A DNA stretch of 64,000 nucleotides from Rhinopithecus roxellana (taxonomy: Eukaryota; Chordata; Mammalia; Primates; Cercopithecidae): contig NC_044560.1 of assembly GCF_007565055.1 (NCBI RefSeq), forward strand, positions 43,481,030 through 43,545,029, read 5' to 3'. This document shows, piece by piece, positions 1 to 11,825 of this stretch. A model generated the notes under the pieces. That model was given only the letters and a program-made list of their open reading frames with translations. It was not told where the DNA came from and searched no databases. A program made the translations under genes and the position numbers. Every line of letters begins with the position of its first letter. Within the stretch, counting starts at the first letter, position 1.

Positions 1-2650
1 CGAGGAAGGAAGAAAAGAAAGAAACAGGGGGAGAGGTGAAAGACAAGAAAGAAGAAAAGAAAGAGAAAAAGCACAAAGGAAAGAAAGCAGGGAGAAGAGA
101 GGAAAGAAAAGGAGGAAAGAAAGAAGAGGAGAGAGAATTTGAGAAACGAAAAGAAAGAAAGATGAGATCGAGGCGAATCACGCATTTCGCAGCAGATATA
201 GAACTACACCCAGGAAATCCATATTTTTCCGCCAGACTTATGAATCCCCGCAGCACGATATTCTGAGAGGGGACGCAAGTATACTTCGAGCAGTTTGCAA
301 AAGGTAAAGAACAGAACCCTCGTTAGCACCGATAGAAAGAATTAGACCCTTCATGCCGAGGCCCATGAGTAGAGATGAGACGAGAACTTAGAAAGCTTTG
401 AGAGCCATGAAACCCAGGGAAAGCAGCAGCCGGCCCCTCCCCCCCCCGCCCACCCCCCCCTATATTTTAGCCCCCTTCTTAGTCAACTTTGACCCTCCCC
501 GCAGGCAACACCATCCACCCCCTTTTTCTTATTTGTCGGTATCATAGTTACCCTTCCTCTCAGTTCTCCGTGGGCTGCTGCTTTTTACAGATTACCTTTC
601 ATGACGTCCCTTCGTCAGGATGCCGGATCATAGAAATTCCCACCCCTCTGAGCTTAATAGATCTTATCCCCCCCCCCACGCCTTTTCACTCGCCCCGGCC
701 ACCAACCTTACCACTAGATATGTGCCCTTACGGTCCTGGCGAGTATGCCGCCTCGTGCTCACCCCACCCCGATATCACCCTTCCCGAGAGACCCCGACGT
801 GTGACAGAACAACTCTGTTTGAGATAAGAATTAGCGTAAACGTATTTTCTCCCGAGTTCATCCCTTTCCCGAGGAGAACAAGAAAGTTTTCAGAAATGAT
901 ATTCCGAGAAAGAAAGAAAGACCATTAGGAGGGAAATTCCTTTTGAGAAAGGAATTCACTCCACTCGCTTTTTTTCATTGAGTATCAGCCCTCCCCCCCC
1001 CTCCGCGTATCGCCCTTCGACGCCAGACGCGTGCAACGATTAAGATTTTTATAGGAAGGCTTGAGGAATAAAGAAAGAAATGAAAGACACACACCCCCGG
1101 AAAAAGACCCGCGCTTGATTACGATCAGAAAAGGATGGAAAGACACGATAGATACACGGAAATCGAGGGAAAGAAGACGAACGTAAGAAGAAGAGGACAT
1201 TAAGTGAGACGAAAGAAAGTAAAGAGCTTTGGTCTGGTAAAGAAAACGAGACAAGAACAGAACGGGAAAAGCAACGAAAGAAATAGAATAGAGAAGAGAG
1301 GGAAGATGAGCTGAAAGCACAAAGAAGCAGGGAGGAGATGACACTCCCGCGGCGAGCCCTCTGCCCGCGAAAGACAAGCCAGAACGAAAGATTCTGAGAT
1401 GCAGAATAGAAACGAAGAGAAACGACAAGAGAACGCAGAATATGAGAAAGATTGGAGAAAAGAAGGAAGCGATTGAGCAACAGTAAGACCATGAAATGAT
1501 AGAGCGAAACAATGAAGATGGCGCGACACAGAGAGAAAGAAACAGATGGGAAGAAAATGGACGTAGACAGAATAGGAAGACGACGACGCGATTTATTAAG
1601 ACCAGTAGGTGTTTACAGCACAGCTACATGGACACCAGTATGAAAAGACGAAAGGAACAGACAGAGACATGAGGCCAGCGATTACTAAACCTCAATGATA
1701 ATGATTAGCCTGTGCCTACTTAAACTTAACATTAATGAGGGACGCAAAACAAAAAAATTAATATAAAAGAACCAGATTATTAAATAAAATAAGGGTGTGA
1801 TGTACGGCCAGCAACATATTTCCAACCCAACAGCCCCAGCATTCAGGGAACTCGGTTAGAAAGACAAATACCCCACCGAAGCATAACGAAGGGAGACAAG
1901 AGAATAGCCAAGTTGTTCAGCCAGCAGTAGATTAGAGTATTATTGTTTTCCTCCTGGCATACAGGAGCTGTGGTATCCCTTTATCCATGATCATGGCACC
2001 AGTCAGCTCTATCCATTCCCTTCTATTATTAAAGATGTATCCCCACCTGCGATGCCGCACCGACACTTCAACCCCTTCCTACTGTCCCTTCTTTCTTTTC
2101 CCCACGTATTATCTAAGGATTATAATACTAATTTCTTAATCTTTTTTATTAACACTTTCTTTGTGCGTAGAACATTTGCATGGTGAAACATTTGTGTGGT
2201 AGATATTGGGCATATCCACGTTCCTTAATTTTATATGTTCACACAAAAAATTATGCAAAGCAAAAGAAAGAATTTTGCTCCCATACCAAAACAAAAGAAA
2301 CGTTTCCGACTATTCAATTAGCCCCTAAACATTTCCCAATGTAAGTATATTCCGTAGTTTCAACCTCTCATTACATTTTGCACTCTCTCTCCTTCGTCAA
2401 GCAATTTCCACATAATCCGCGCCGCCTATTCTTTATCCAACCTTTAAATTATTTATCCATACCCATCTTGTCCCCCCCTTTTCATTTTCCCCCATCTTCC
2501 TTTCCCGTTATTTTAACCCCTTTAACTCGCGTAATTTTTTATTTTCATGTATTCCTCAGAACCCCCCCTTCCCCCCACTCCTTTTTTTTTCGCCCCCCCT
2601 TTTTCCCCCCCCCCCAAGAAAGACAAGATCAGATAAGGGAAAAGAACCAA
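1..2650. other. Anomalous low-complexity sequence, possible assembly or base-calling artefact
   Basis: Purine-rich blocks (1-180, 1040-1560) alternate with C- and T-rich blocks (425-700, 2370-2630), including homopolymers of C and G. CG dinucleotides are frequent without CpG-island composition, which is unusual for mammalian intronic DNA. I recognise no interspersed repeat, no splice-bounded exon and no long frame that is not simple Lys/Arg/Glu or Ser/Phe/Leu coding from low complexity. It adjoins a degrading GAAA array, suggesting a corrupted reading of a long tandem repeat. Confidence 0.55.
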
Positions 2651-2689
2651 GAAACCAAAGAAGGGGGGGGGGGTGAGCGACCTTAAAAA

Positions 2690-2989
2690 AAAGAAGAAGA
2701 TGAAAGAAGAAAGAAAAGAGAAAGAAAGAAAGAGAAGAAAAGAAAGAAAGAAAGAAAGGAGCGTAGAAGAAATAGATAAAAAAAGAAAGAAGAAAAAAAA
2801 AATAAAAAGAAATACGAAAAGAAGAAAGGAAAGACCAAGAAACGAAAGAATAGAAAAAAGAGCAAGAAAAGAAATTAAGAAAGAAAAGAAAAAAGAAAGA
2901 ATAAGAAAGAGAGACGAAGAAGAAGAAAAGAAGAAAAGAAAAGACAAGAAAGAAAAAGAAAAGAAATAACGAAACGGAAGAAAAGACGA

Positions 2990-3032
<43 letters not shown>

Positions 3033-3033
3033 G
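2690..3033. repeat. (GAAA)n microsatellite, imperfect then perfect
   Basis: A continuous purine tract of AAAG-type units. It is clean from about 2985 to 3031 (roughly a dozen perfect gaaa units) and increasingly irregular toward 2690. A short GGGGA run (3039-3060) follows before normal intron DNA. Confidence 0.9.
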
Positions 3034-4119
3034 AGCGAAGGGGAGGGGAGGGGAGGGGAGAGATGAAGGATGTGTAACATGGGTTGCTTTTAAGGGAGAA
3101 GGAGTAGCTCATGCAAAGAGATTGTGTGTGTCTGTGTGCACATGAGCACATGCATATCCCTGGTTGGAGCATATGGTTTTGGGTCAATGAAGAACGGTAA
3201 AAGATGAAGTTAGAGAAGCAGATAGAGGCTAGATCATCAAAAGCCTCACAAGATATTTTATCATTTGTATAGGCAAGAAATACCCCACTCCTCTGACCTA
3301 TATAAGCCTTTCTCCTGCTCTAAGGTCCAGCTGTCACTGGTGTCTCCCTTTACTAATCTCCCTTGGCAGGTATTGTAAATATTATTTGCACTTATCTTTA
3401 GACTGTCCTGGGTTCTCTCGCCAACTAGGCTTAGGTGTCTCGCGAACACAAACCAAGTATTTATTTTATATCTATAGTGTTTAACAATTCTTTGCACATT
3501 CATGCTTTTAAGAAACATTGATTATCTATGTCAGGCACTATTCTAGGTATCAAAAAAAAATGCTCCCTCCTCTTCTAGGGCAAGTAAGAGCAGCCCAGGG
3601 TAGAGGTTTAATATGTAATCTCTGATTCCTTTGGTAAACCATTAAGTCCGGTCACAAAATTTTTAGTTACACTGATGGATGCCTTTCATTAAAAACATCT
3701 TTATAGAGAGTGCCTTTTATAGATATTATACAAAGTGACATATTTATATATATAAATGCTTCTATGATGATATTATATCTTTATTTCTTTCAGAGGGAAA
3801 ATGCTCCAGATTATCACAGATCTTTCAAGGTCAAATAAAATTTCTATGAAATATTGCATAGGATGTTCCACAGTCCTTAAATTATGAAAATAATGGCACT
3901 GACTTAACCTCCAAACAAGAAAAATAATTCAAAAGATTTGCCTTACATCAAGAACAAAATATCTATCCACACTTTTGTTTGATGTTAATTCACTTGTTCT
4001 GAATTAGCTAATAGATGGAGTAAGAGTTGGAAGGTTATTTTATTACAGAAGATTTTAAAGAGATGCATTTAAAATCTTCATTATAGAATGGCAATTTAGA
4101 TCAAACCACTTCAGAATGG

Positions 4120-4300
4120 CATTATCAGTGCTTTATCAAAGAGTGGTCCCCACAGCAACATCAGGAACAGCCCCCAGGAAGCTGTTAGAAATGCAGATTC
4201 TTATGCCTCCCTTGTCCTTCTGAATCAGAAGTCTGTGTTTAACAAGCCCTCCAAGTGATTCTGATGCACACCAAAATTTGAGACTGTTCTCAGAACACGC
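4120..4300 (+). mobile_element. MER5A-like hAT-Charlie MITE
   Basis: Contains gtggtccccacagcaacatc, gctgttagaaatgcagattc and aacaagccctccaagtgatt followed by ctgatgca, in the order of the MER5A consensus. Confidence 0.8.
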
Positions 4301-4384
4301 TGAAAAAGAGGTCCTTAAAACTCTCCCATATCTTATTGAATATTAGGGCAAGAAGGAGCCTTACAAAGCATGTATACCAATTTT

Positions 4385-4490
4385 CTTGTGTGTTTTCCAG
4401 ATCTGGAAACTGAGGCCCAGAGATTACCAATGGTAACTGGAATTTGGAACAAAGTGTGTGTTCCAGCATCAAAGCTGAGATCCTAGATAC
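4385..4490 (-). mobile_element. MIR fragment
   Basis: Shows the reversed MIR core tctggaaactgaggcccaga followed by a diverged flank. Confidence 0.6.
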
Positions 4491-5256
4491 ACAGCATTGT
4501 CAACCAGCTATTGTTTTTCATACTTGATATCAAGGTTCACTTTTAAAGGATCCATGCATAGAAAGTCCATTCTATTTATTAATAGACCCAAATGAAGTTG
4601 CAGAACCAATCATATGTAAAGGCTATGTCAAAAATATTTAGAGATATTCTTGAGAGGGGGGGAAAATGCCTTTTTTCAGTGAGTAAGTCAGAATTCAGTG
4701 GCCAGAAATATCAGGTTCAATATCAGATTCAATCTAAGCTAATTCTCAGTTCCTTAACCAGGCTGAAACTAGGAATGTTTACCTGCCTAGTTCAAAAAAC
4801 TTCTTAAAATATATTAATAGAAAGACGTTCCCATTAATACTTGTTGGTACTGTTCTATCCACACTGCCTCATCTTGATACCAAGTAGCAATAAAGAAGAG
4901 TCAAAGGCATAAGTAGTGTAACAGCATGAAGGCAGCCAACTGCACTAGCGGCAGTTCAATCTCCAACTTAAGCCTCATGAACAACGTGCCATGGAACAAC
5001 CAGGCACCAACAGACTTGAGACCCCAGCTTCGATGGTATTTCATTGACAGATACACTTTCCTGTAAGTATCCTCACCCAAGGAAAATTTTTAGGCTATCT
5101 CATAGCAGTCTAATAAATATTTTGTGGACAAAAGTGTCCAGAGTGTATGGTTTTTCAGCTTCAGATGCCCAAGGGCATATGCTTTAAGGGTATCTCTGAG
5201 GACGAAAAACACTATCACGTCTTCAACAGTATGATCTCAGGGCTAAAAATCCTTAC

Positions 5257-5405
5257 CCGGCTGTGAAACTTGGCAGTTCGATAAGACTTAGGTGACAGAT
5301 TGTATACTGTGTAGTGGTCAAGATGTCTGGAATCCAAAAAGCTTCGAATGTCATCAACCTGATTCCTGAATCCTATGTCAACATTGTCCAGAGGAAAGGA
5401 CATCA
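5257..5405 (-). CDS. DNAJC6: DNAJC6 (auxilin), coding exon 4, start of the PTEN-like domain
   Basis: A 149-base exon that completes Val132 and encodes residues 133-181. It begins MSFPLDNVDIGFRNQVDDIR, continues SFLDSRHLDHYTVYNLSPKS and ends YRTAKFHSR. The acceptor is ctctcctag|TGATG and the donor CACAGCCGG|gtaagg. In the auxilin/GAK family this is the N-terminal part of the tensin/PTEN-like domain, which binds phosphoinositides on the vesicle and lacks a convincing phosphatase activity. The catalytic-loop-like CxxxxxR region, the C2 domain, the clathrin-binding region and the C-terminal J domain are all encoded further downstream. I could not find the next exon (expected to begin VSECSWP) between 3,060 and 5,256, so the gene runs off the left side. 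Confidence 0.95.
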
Positions 5406-5518
5406 CTAGGAGAGAGATCACACAGAAAGAAAACAGGTTACATGTTTAGGTCTGCTGTAATGATGGGCAGCAACTGGAAGCTGAGCCAAAGCACTGTTAA
5501 TAAACATGAGAAACTTAC
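5406..5518 (-). other. DNAJC6: DNAJC6 intron 3 (113 bases)
   Basis: Very short intron with gtaagt donor and ctctcctag acceptor. It holds no recognisable repeat. Confidence 0.9.
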
Positions 5519-5568
5519 CAATAATTCTGGAGGTAACATAAGTGAAGTCTAAATCTCCCTTTGTGTAG
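5519..5568 (-). CDS. DNAJC6: DNAJC6 (auxilin), coding exon 3
   Basis: A 50-base exon encoding YTKGDLDFTYVTSRII (residues 116-131), with the last base of Ser115 at its 5' end and the first base of Val132 at its 3' end. Acceptor cttttag|CTACAC and donor ATTATTG|gtaagt are both good consensus sites. It is too short to stand out as an open frame alone. Its identity rests on exact phase agreement with exons 2 and 4 and on the auxilin/GAK family motif leading into the PTEN-like phosphatase domain. The intron before it is 1,105 bases and the one after it only 113 bases, so exons 3 and 4 form a tight pair. Confidence 0.95.
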
Positions 5569-6673
5569 CTAAAAGCAAGACAAAAATGGGCACTCATTAA
5601 AATGATCCAAATATGCCAAGATTTCTCTCTCTCAATCACTTGTGCATATGAACTGGGACACTGCTGTCTAGGGGGCATGCTTTGACTCCCCTCCAGCCCT
5701 TCTCTCTAACAAGGAAGAATCACTGAGAAAAGACAGCCTATGACCTCAGGGGTATAAATAAGCCCCTCCAACTGGTGCATTCTAATGCCCTTGTAGATGC
5801 CACTTCATGATCTGAATCAATCTCAGAATAGAAAACTCTGCTTATTTATCAACACCAATTGTTCTAGCCTCTTTGCCTACATGGAAATGTCTTCCATAAT
5901 TGTAAGTGGCTAAGGGGTAGGGGAAGAAGTGGTTGAGAAAAAATAAATGACACAATTTTTCTGCCTACCAGACCCTGGTTGAGAATTAGAAGTAAGAGTA
6001 GTTTTTTAACAAAGATTAAAACTGTGATTAATACATTGGACTTGACATTTGAATTTCTGATTTAGAACTGCATATTATAACTCGAAGTGACCCTAGAATT
6101 TTCTAATACTTAATAATAAAAAATAACTCCTATGACCTGCTTATAAGAATTTTCATACACTGGAAGCATAGAAAACTTCTCTCACTGAACAAATGTTAAA
6201 GGGCTAGTAGGATACAAAAACAAAGTTCTGATTTGATTACAATCCATAGATAACACTTATTCAGATTGTATGTATATTTTAATCTCATTTAATCCCTAAA
6301 CAACCCAAAGACACAAATCCTGTCAGGGTATTTTTAAAAAGCTCAAAAAAAGCTCAGAGAGGTTAATTAATTTGCCTGAGGGCTCTTAGTTAACAAGGGC
6401 AGATATTGCATTAGAACCCAAGATGTTTGATTCTAAAGACAGGGAGGGCAACTGTTATGCTCTAATGTGGCAATGAACTGAGTCCTCCCAGCCTGTGATT
6501 ATAGCTTCTAAAGGACTTAACTTTATGTCTTCAATGACATTTCTCAGTTGATCAGATCCCATAAAATTACATCCCAAAATTGACACTCTTTGAGCCAGAC
6601 AAGCAGACAGCAGGTAACCAGATCCTTTGAGAGCATGGGGATCCACTAAATTAACCGGGAAGAATGTGCGTAC
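5569..6673 (-). other. DNAJC6: DNAJC6 intron 2
   Basis: 1,105 bases with GT-AG ends. It is mostly unique AT-rich DNA, with a MIR fragment around 6345-6440. Confidence 0.9.
6345..6440 (-). mobile_element. MIR fragment in DNAJC6 intron 2
   Basis: Contains ctcagagaggttaattaatt, tgcctgagg and tagaacccaa in MIR order. Confidence 0.65.
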
Positions 6674-6824
6674 CTGGTCACAGATTGTATCACTCTAGAA
6701 GATGTGTCTTTGAGGGTGTCTTTCAAGTTGTCCTTTAGGTTACTAAAGAGCCTCCCTGCACCTCCTTTTACCATGTCAAAGAGACCTCCCCCATGGCTGG
6801 GCTCCATGTCTGGAGATGAAGCAC
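6674..6824 (-). CDS. DNAJC6: DNAJC6 (auxilin), coding exon 2
   Basis: This 151-base exon encodes residues 66-114 of the long isoform plus split codons at both ends (Gly65 and Ser115). It reads ASSPDMEPSHGGGLFDMVKG, then GAGRLFSNLKDNLKDTLKDT, then SSRVIQSVT. The acceptor is tttggcag|GTGC after 6825 and the donor is ACCAG|gtacgc at 6673. The exon is shared by the long and short auxilin isoforms and lies just before the PTEN-like domain. The LKDNLKDTLKDT stretch is a short amphipathic lysine/aspartate repeat. The residue after MEPS is His; I remember Tyr in human, so this may be a species difference. The reading frame continues for 13 codons past the donor before a stop; that is intron. Confidence 0.95.
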
Positions 6825-7654
6825 CTGCCAAACACAAAACAAAACAAAACAAAAAATGGTGATGGCAGAGAATCCATGGAAAACCAATTCCTCTTCATTC
6901 TTAAAACATACACAGACTGTCTTTAAGAGTCTGGGACAGATATTCCTGGAAATTGTGTCCCGCTCTCAGAATTTATAGACTCTGAGTTATAGCATTGCTA
7001 CTGGTTCTCAGGGGAGACCTAGGTCAGTCCTTCACCGAGTCCCAGGAACAGAAACCTCCAATATTGCTGCCACTGGCCATGTGTGACGATTGAGCACCTG
7101 AAATATGGCTAGTCTCAACTGAAATGTGCAGTAAATATAAAACACACAACATATTTCAAAGACTTGGTGCCAAAAAAAAAAAAGATTATAAAGTATCTCA
7201 ATATTTTTATACTGATTACATGTTGAAATAATAATTTAGATATATTGAATTAAATAAATTATACCTTTAAAATCAATGTCACCTGCTCCTTTTTACCTGT
7301 TTAGTGTGGATACTGGAAATTTTTAAACTACATAAGTGGCCTTTATTGTACAACATTTGGACAGTGCTGCTCCAGAGAGACTGCTGAGGAAAGCAGTAGT
7401 CAACTTCAGTGAGTTGAGGGCACTCCTCTGCCCTTTGATGAAGCTGACGATATTAGAAACCCCATTCCATGACTGTCCCTTAAAGCACTGGTTCACTTCT
7501 ATCATGAAAAATGCCTTCTGAAGGGGCTTTAGTACAGCTTTTAGGCCTTAGGATGCATGGTGGCCATTAGTGCTATCTGTCAAATATTTCAGGTTCTCTT
7601 CCCTTATAGCTTCTTAAAATTGTGCTTTTTGGCCCCTTGTGCTTAGCTCCAGTC

Positions 7655-7905
7655 CAGGGTTTCTCAATCTCAGCACTAATGACATTTTAGGCCAAATACT
7701 TCTTTGTTGTGTGTGTGTGTTGAGGGGGCTGTCCCTGTGCACTGGAGGGTGTTGAGTAGCATTCTTGGCCTCTATTCATTAGATACCAGTAGCACCTGCC
7801 CCAACCCCCACTCCACCTCTGAGTTGTGACAATAAAAAATGTCTCCAGAGACTGGCAAATATCCCCTAGTGGGGGCAAAATTATCCCTGGTTGAAAACCA
7901 CTGCT
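7655..7905 (-). mobile_element. MER20-like hAT-Charlie MITE, copy 1
   Basis: Near full length: ccagggtttctcaatctcag, then ttctttgttgtgtg, then aaaaatgtctccagagactg, ending ggttgaaaaccactg. A short GT run has expanded inside it. Confidence 0.75.
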
Positions 7906-8007
7906 CCAGCCTATGATGTGTGAGAGGAAGTGCTGTGTATCACAGTGTATGTTGTGCATCACTTCCAGGGTACATTTAACTGTTAATGTGATATTCTCCG
8001 TAGTTTC

Positions 8008-8021
8008 TCTCTCTCTCTATT

Positions 8022-8067
<46 letters not shown>

Positions 8068-8090
8068 GTATCTCTGTATCTCTCTCCCTT
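8008..8090. repeat. (TC)n microsatellite
   Basis: About 80 bases of ct dinucleotides with occasional tat interruptions. Confidence 0.95.
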
Positions 8091-8218
8091 TGCCATAGCA
8101 ACTGGCAAGGTTGGAGACTGTGGCTGCTGGACTTCTGGGTCCCAGAGACAGGAGCTATGTGGCAGATGACCTTTGATGACCCAGGTGACCTTTGATGAAT
8201 ATTTGGCATGAGTAAGTA

Positions 8219-8575
8219 ATATGGTTTGGTTCTGTGTCCCCACTCAAATCTCATCTCAAGTTGTAATCTCCACGTGTCAGGGGAGGGACCTGGTGGGAAG
8301 TGATTGGATCATGGAGGCGGATTTTCCCCATGCTGTTCTCGTGACAGTGAGAGATCTGATGGTTTTAAAATGTGGCACTTCCCCCTTTGCTTACTCTCTC
8401 TCTCCTGCCATCATGTAAGATGTGACTTGCTTCCTCTTTACCCTCTGTCATGGTTGTAAGTTACCTGAGGCCTCTCCAGTCATGCGGAATTGTGAGTCAA
8501 TTAAACTTCTTTTCTTTATAAATTACTGAGTCTCAGGTAGTTCTTTAAAGCAGCATGAAAACAGATGAATACAGT
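8219..8575 (+). mobile_element. MSTA/MSTB-type MaLR solo LTR
   Basis: Carries ctgtgtccccactcaaatct, gagggacctggtggga, gtgattggatcatggaggcg and ctgttctcgtgac in MST/THE1 LTR order. No internal retroviral sequence adjoins it. Confidence 0.88.
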
Positions 8576-8739
8576 AAGAAACACCTGTTTGTTAATAGAG
8601 GCCACCGACCTTTTGGGAATGTTCATAACCAAAGCACAACCTAACCTATGCAGGCTGATACAGGAAGGAAGCAGGAATCTGTGTCGAGGAGGTGGCTAAT
8701 GTGAACAGTGGCCAGGTAGGGCTTTAAGGCCTAGCAGTC

Positions 8740-8930
8740 AAGAGCATGAGTCATTCTCACCTGGGTTCCTGCCCAGCTTTGCTACGCCTAGCTGTGTGAC
8801 CCTGGAAGTCAGTCTTTATAAGTCTCTTTCTTTCCATCTGTAAAATAGGGATAAAAATTGTGCCTACTCCATAGGGAAAGATTAAATAAGTGCATATAAA
8901 GCTGTTGGCATGGTACCTAATAAATCTAGG
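8740..8930 (+). mobile_element. MIR, nearly full length
   Basis: Runs from agcatgagtcattctcacct through ctgtgtgaccctgg and catctgtaaaataggg to gattaaataagtgcatataa. Confidence 0.8.
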
Positions 8931-9164
8931 GGTCAAGAGAACGTAACTAAACTCTATTATGCCACATCCTGAAATTCCTGTATTGGTGGTATTTTTCATC
9001 TTTGTTCACTTTCCAACTATATGATGACAAAAGACAAAAATGGCATCTATTCTTTTTTTAAAATTGCAATATATAAGATTTTCAAAATAAATATCAATAA
9101 AAATACTCATGTAATAGGCACTATAATTGCTAACATATATAAAACTTACTATCTGGTAGGTATT

Positions 9165-9350
9165 TTTCTAAGCATTTTATCTATATTCACTCATTTAATC
9201 CTCATAGCATCCCTATGAAACAGATAATATTATTATTCCTATGTTATAGATCAGAAAACTGAGGCACAGAGGTTAGGAAACTTGTCTAAGGGCTTGTAAG
9301 CTAGTGAATATTTACTAGCAGAGTTGAGATTGAGCTCCAGGCAACCCTTC
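9165..9350 (-). mobile_element. MIR
   Basis: Contains actcatttaatcctcatagc, then cagaaaactgaggcacagag and cttgtctaagggcttgtaag. Confidence 0.8.
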
Positions 9351-9399
9351 CAATCACATCTCTCTTTCTTCTCCTAATATCAGCCTGAATTTTATATTT

Positions 9400-10030
9400 A
9401 TCATTCCAATTAATTTCTTCAAACTTGTATTACATATGTTTGTATCCACAAAAAATATATTAATATTATTTTCCAAGATTTCAAGCTGTACATAAATGGT
9501 TTTCTATTTGAATAATTTTACAACTTTATTTTTTTCACTTACTTTTGTTTAAAATTCATCTATGCTGGTACCAAATGCAGCTTTAGCTCAATTAATGTGT
9601 GTATCAATTACCCCAGTGATGGACATGTAGGCTATTTGTTAGAATAAGCAACACAGTGAAGAACACATCACTTTGATAACATATACAAGACTCTCTCTAG
9701 ATTATACCTACAAGCAGAATTTGCCAGCAAATAAGGTATGTGCATATTCATATATCTAGATATTGACAAATCATTCTCCAAAGCAGTCACAGCAGTTTAA
9801 ATTCCTACAACTAGTACATATGTGTTCCTTCACTCTATATTCTCCTTAACACTCAGTATTGTCCGACTTCTACATTTTTACCACTTTGTCAAGTATAAAT
9901 AAGTATCTTACTTTGGTCCTATTTTGGTAATTTCCCTGATTACTAGTGAGGTGAAGTATCTTTTATTGTGTCTACTAGCCAGGTGACTGTTCTTTCAATC
10001 GTATTTCAGGTACCTACTACACTCCTACAT
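9400..10030 (-). mobile_element. Old L1 (L1M) 3' part, antisense
   Basis: Scattered but ordered matches to reversed L1 3' sequence: attcatctatgctggtacc, gatggacatgtaggctattt, caaatcattctccaaagcag, atttccctgattactagtga. Confidence 0.7.
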
Positions 10031-10269
10031 GCCATTTAATTATATATTATATTCATACATATATATAAATATAAATATATTACATTCATACATATATATA
10101 TAAATACATGTTGACTGTCATGTTCTTGCATCCTGATCTTAAGAGCTATTGATACCTAACAGATGTCTAAGTCACTATTAGACATCTATTAGAAAATAAG
10201 GCTCTGTTAGAAATTGCAAAGAACATTGAGTACTGGTAAACAAAAAAATGAACGGACATATGAACAAAC

Positions 10270-10490
10270 ATTAATCATTTCTACCACTAACTGAGCTCTC
10301 CAGTGCAACAGGAACTGTGCTCAGACCTTTATGATAGTACAGTTTCATATAGCAGGAGAGTGGAAGTGGTTATTATCCCCAGTTTAAAGATGAAGCAATA
10401 GAAACTCAAAGAAGGAAAGTAACTCACCAACGAGTCCAGTTAACAAGTGGAAGAGTCAGCAATTCAAACCCAGATCTGTGCAATTCCAAA
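10270..10490 (-). mobile_element. MIR
   Basis: Has tatccccagtttaaagatga, agtaactcacc and tcaaacccagatctgtg, an antisense MIR core with a diverged 5' side. Confidence 0.7.
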
Positions 10491-11499
10491 GCCTTGCTAA
10501 TCTACCATTTCCCACTATTCTACAGCTCCACTAATCTCAGGATTCCAACAACTATAATCAAGATGAGCCTTACCTGCCTATACACAACTGCCTCTCTCCT
10601 ATTCCCTGCTCTCCTCCACCTCCCACCCACACACCTTTCATCTGGCTGCTTTCAGCGGCAGATGTCCCCACAATAAGCACCCTCATAAATCACTGCATGC
10701 CAGGCAAACCAAGTCAACCTCATTTACGCAGGCAGCCGAGCCTCTGTCTCCCCTACTGCTTCACAGCCCTGAATAAAAGGCCGGGAACAGGTCTAATGGG
10801 CAGCTCCACAGACTAGGGCTAGTGTTACAAATCTGAGAACGCTCTCTTGTGTCCTGTTTCATACGAAATAGAGCACATTATTTCCCTGTAAACACACCCC
10901 CCCCATGTAAAAATCTGTATCGTGTTTTTGTTTTAAATATAGTGAGGACAGAGCAGCATAAAATGTTTATAATTCTCCCATTTCCATCCCTGTAACATTT
11001 TCATGTGCTCAGTCTGAACACCCCTTTGATATGTAACTATTTAAGAGATGACACCAAATAGATTGGATGTCTCTTCAGCTCTCAATTTTATGCTGGAACA
11101 GAACTACAAGCCATAATAAATATCCTTGATTATCTAAAAATCAGACTCTCACCATCCCTCAGGCTGCATGCTCTGCTCATTACAGCTTTGGAATGCTGCA
11201 GAAATCAGAACAACTTGCCAGAGTCCATCTGTAACCTTCATATATTCAAACTGTATGTTGAACTGGCCAGGACACACAAAAAAGAAGAGGGGCATTATTT
11301 GACGTTGCTCTACTGGTTCTTTTAGGTAGATATTCTGGCTTTCCCTGATGAGCCACATAAGTGCCAAAAGTGCAGATTCTGCAAATATTTTAGCCTAAGC
11401 TAGTTGAAAGAAAGGGCAGAGAGGTTTCAAAACATGGCACGACGAAGAATAAAATGGTGCAATGAGAAAGAAATGCAGAAGAAAAACAATGACCACGGT

Positions 11500-11825
11500 A
11501 GATCAAGGGGTAACAAACTGGATCCCATGGGCCAGATCCAGTCCATGGCCTGTTTTTGTACAGTCTGTGAAATAACAATGGCTTTTACACTTTTAAATGA
11601 TTGAAAAAAAGTCAAAAGAGGAATGATGCTTCATAACGTGAAACTGATAAGAGGGTCAAATTTCAATGTCCAGAAGTAAAGTACTTGTGTTTACATCTTG
11701 CCTATGGCTGCTTTCATGCTACAATGCAGTGAAATAGTTGTGACACAGATCTTATGGCCCACAAAGTCCAAAGCATATACTCTCTGGCCCTTTAGAGAAA
11801 AAGTTTTCCAACCCTTGCATCAGAT
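11500..11825. mobile_element. Old non-autonomous DNA transposon, hAT-like
   Basis: The ends read ggggtaacaaactggat and aaaagttttccaacccttgc. The interior has ccatgggccagatcc, tgcctatggctgctttcatg and tatactctctggccct. I recognise this as a common mammalian MITE consensus (a 'gcaaactttttctgtaaagggccag' type) but cannot name the subfamily with certainty. Confidence 0.6.

Larger units (their letters stand above)
3060..5256 (-). other. DNAJC6: Start of DNAJC6 intron 4, mostly unique DNA
   Basis: Ordinary AT-rich mammalian sequence beginning right after the GAAA array, with a MER5A-like element and a MIR fragment. No further auxilin exon was recognised on the minus strand. Confidence 0.7.

Noticed and set aside
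36..266. Lys/Glu/Arg-rich open frame
   Set aside because: Its composition is that of translated GAAA-like repeat with no domain, and it lies in the anomalous block.
2522..3187. 221-codon minus-strand open frame rich in Ser, Phe and Leu
   Set aside because: It is a translated TTTC/CCTT repeat; long frames arise easily because such tracts lack stop codons.
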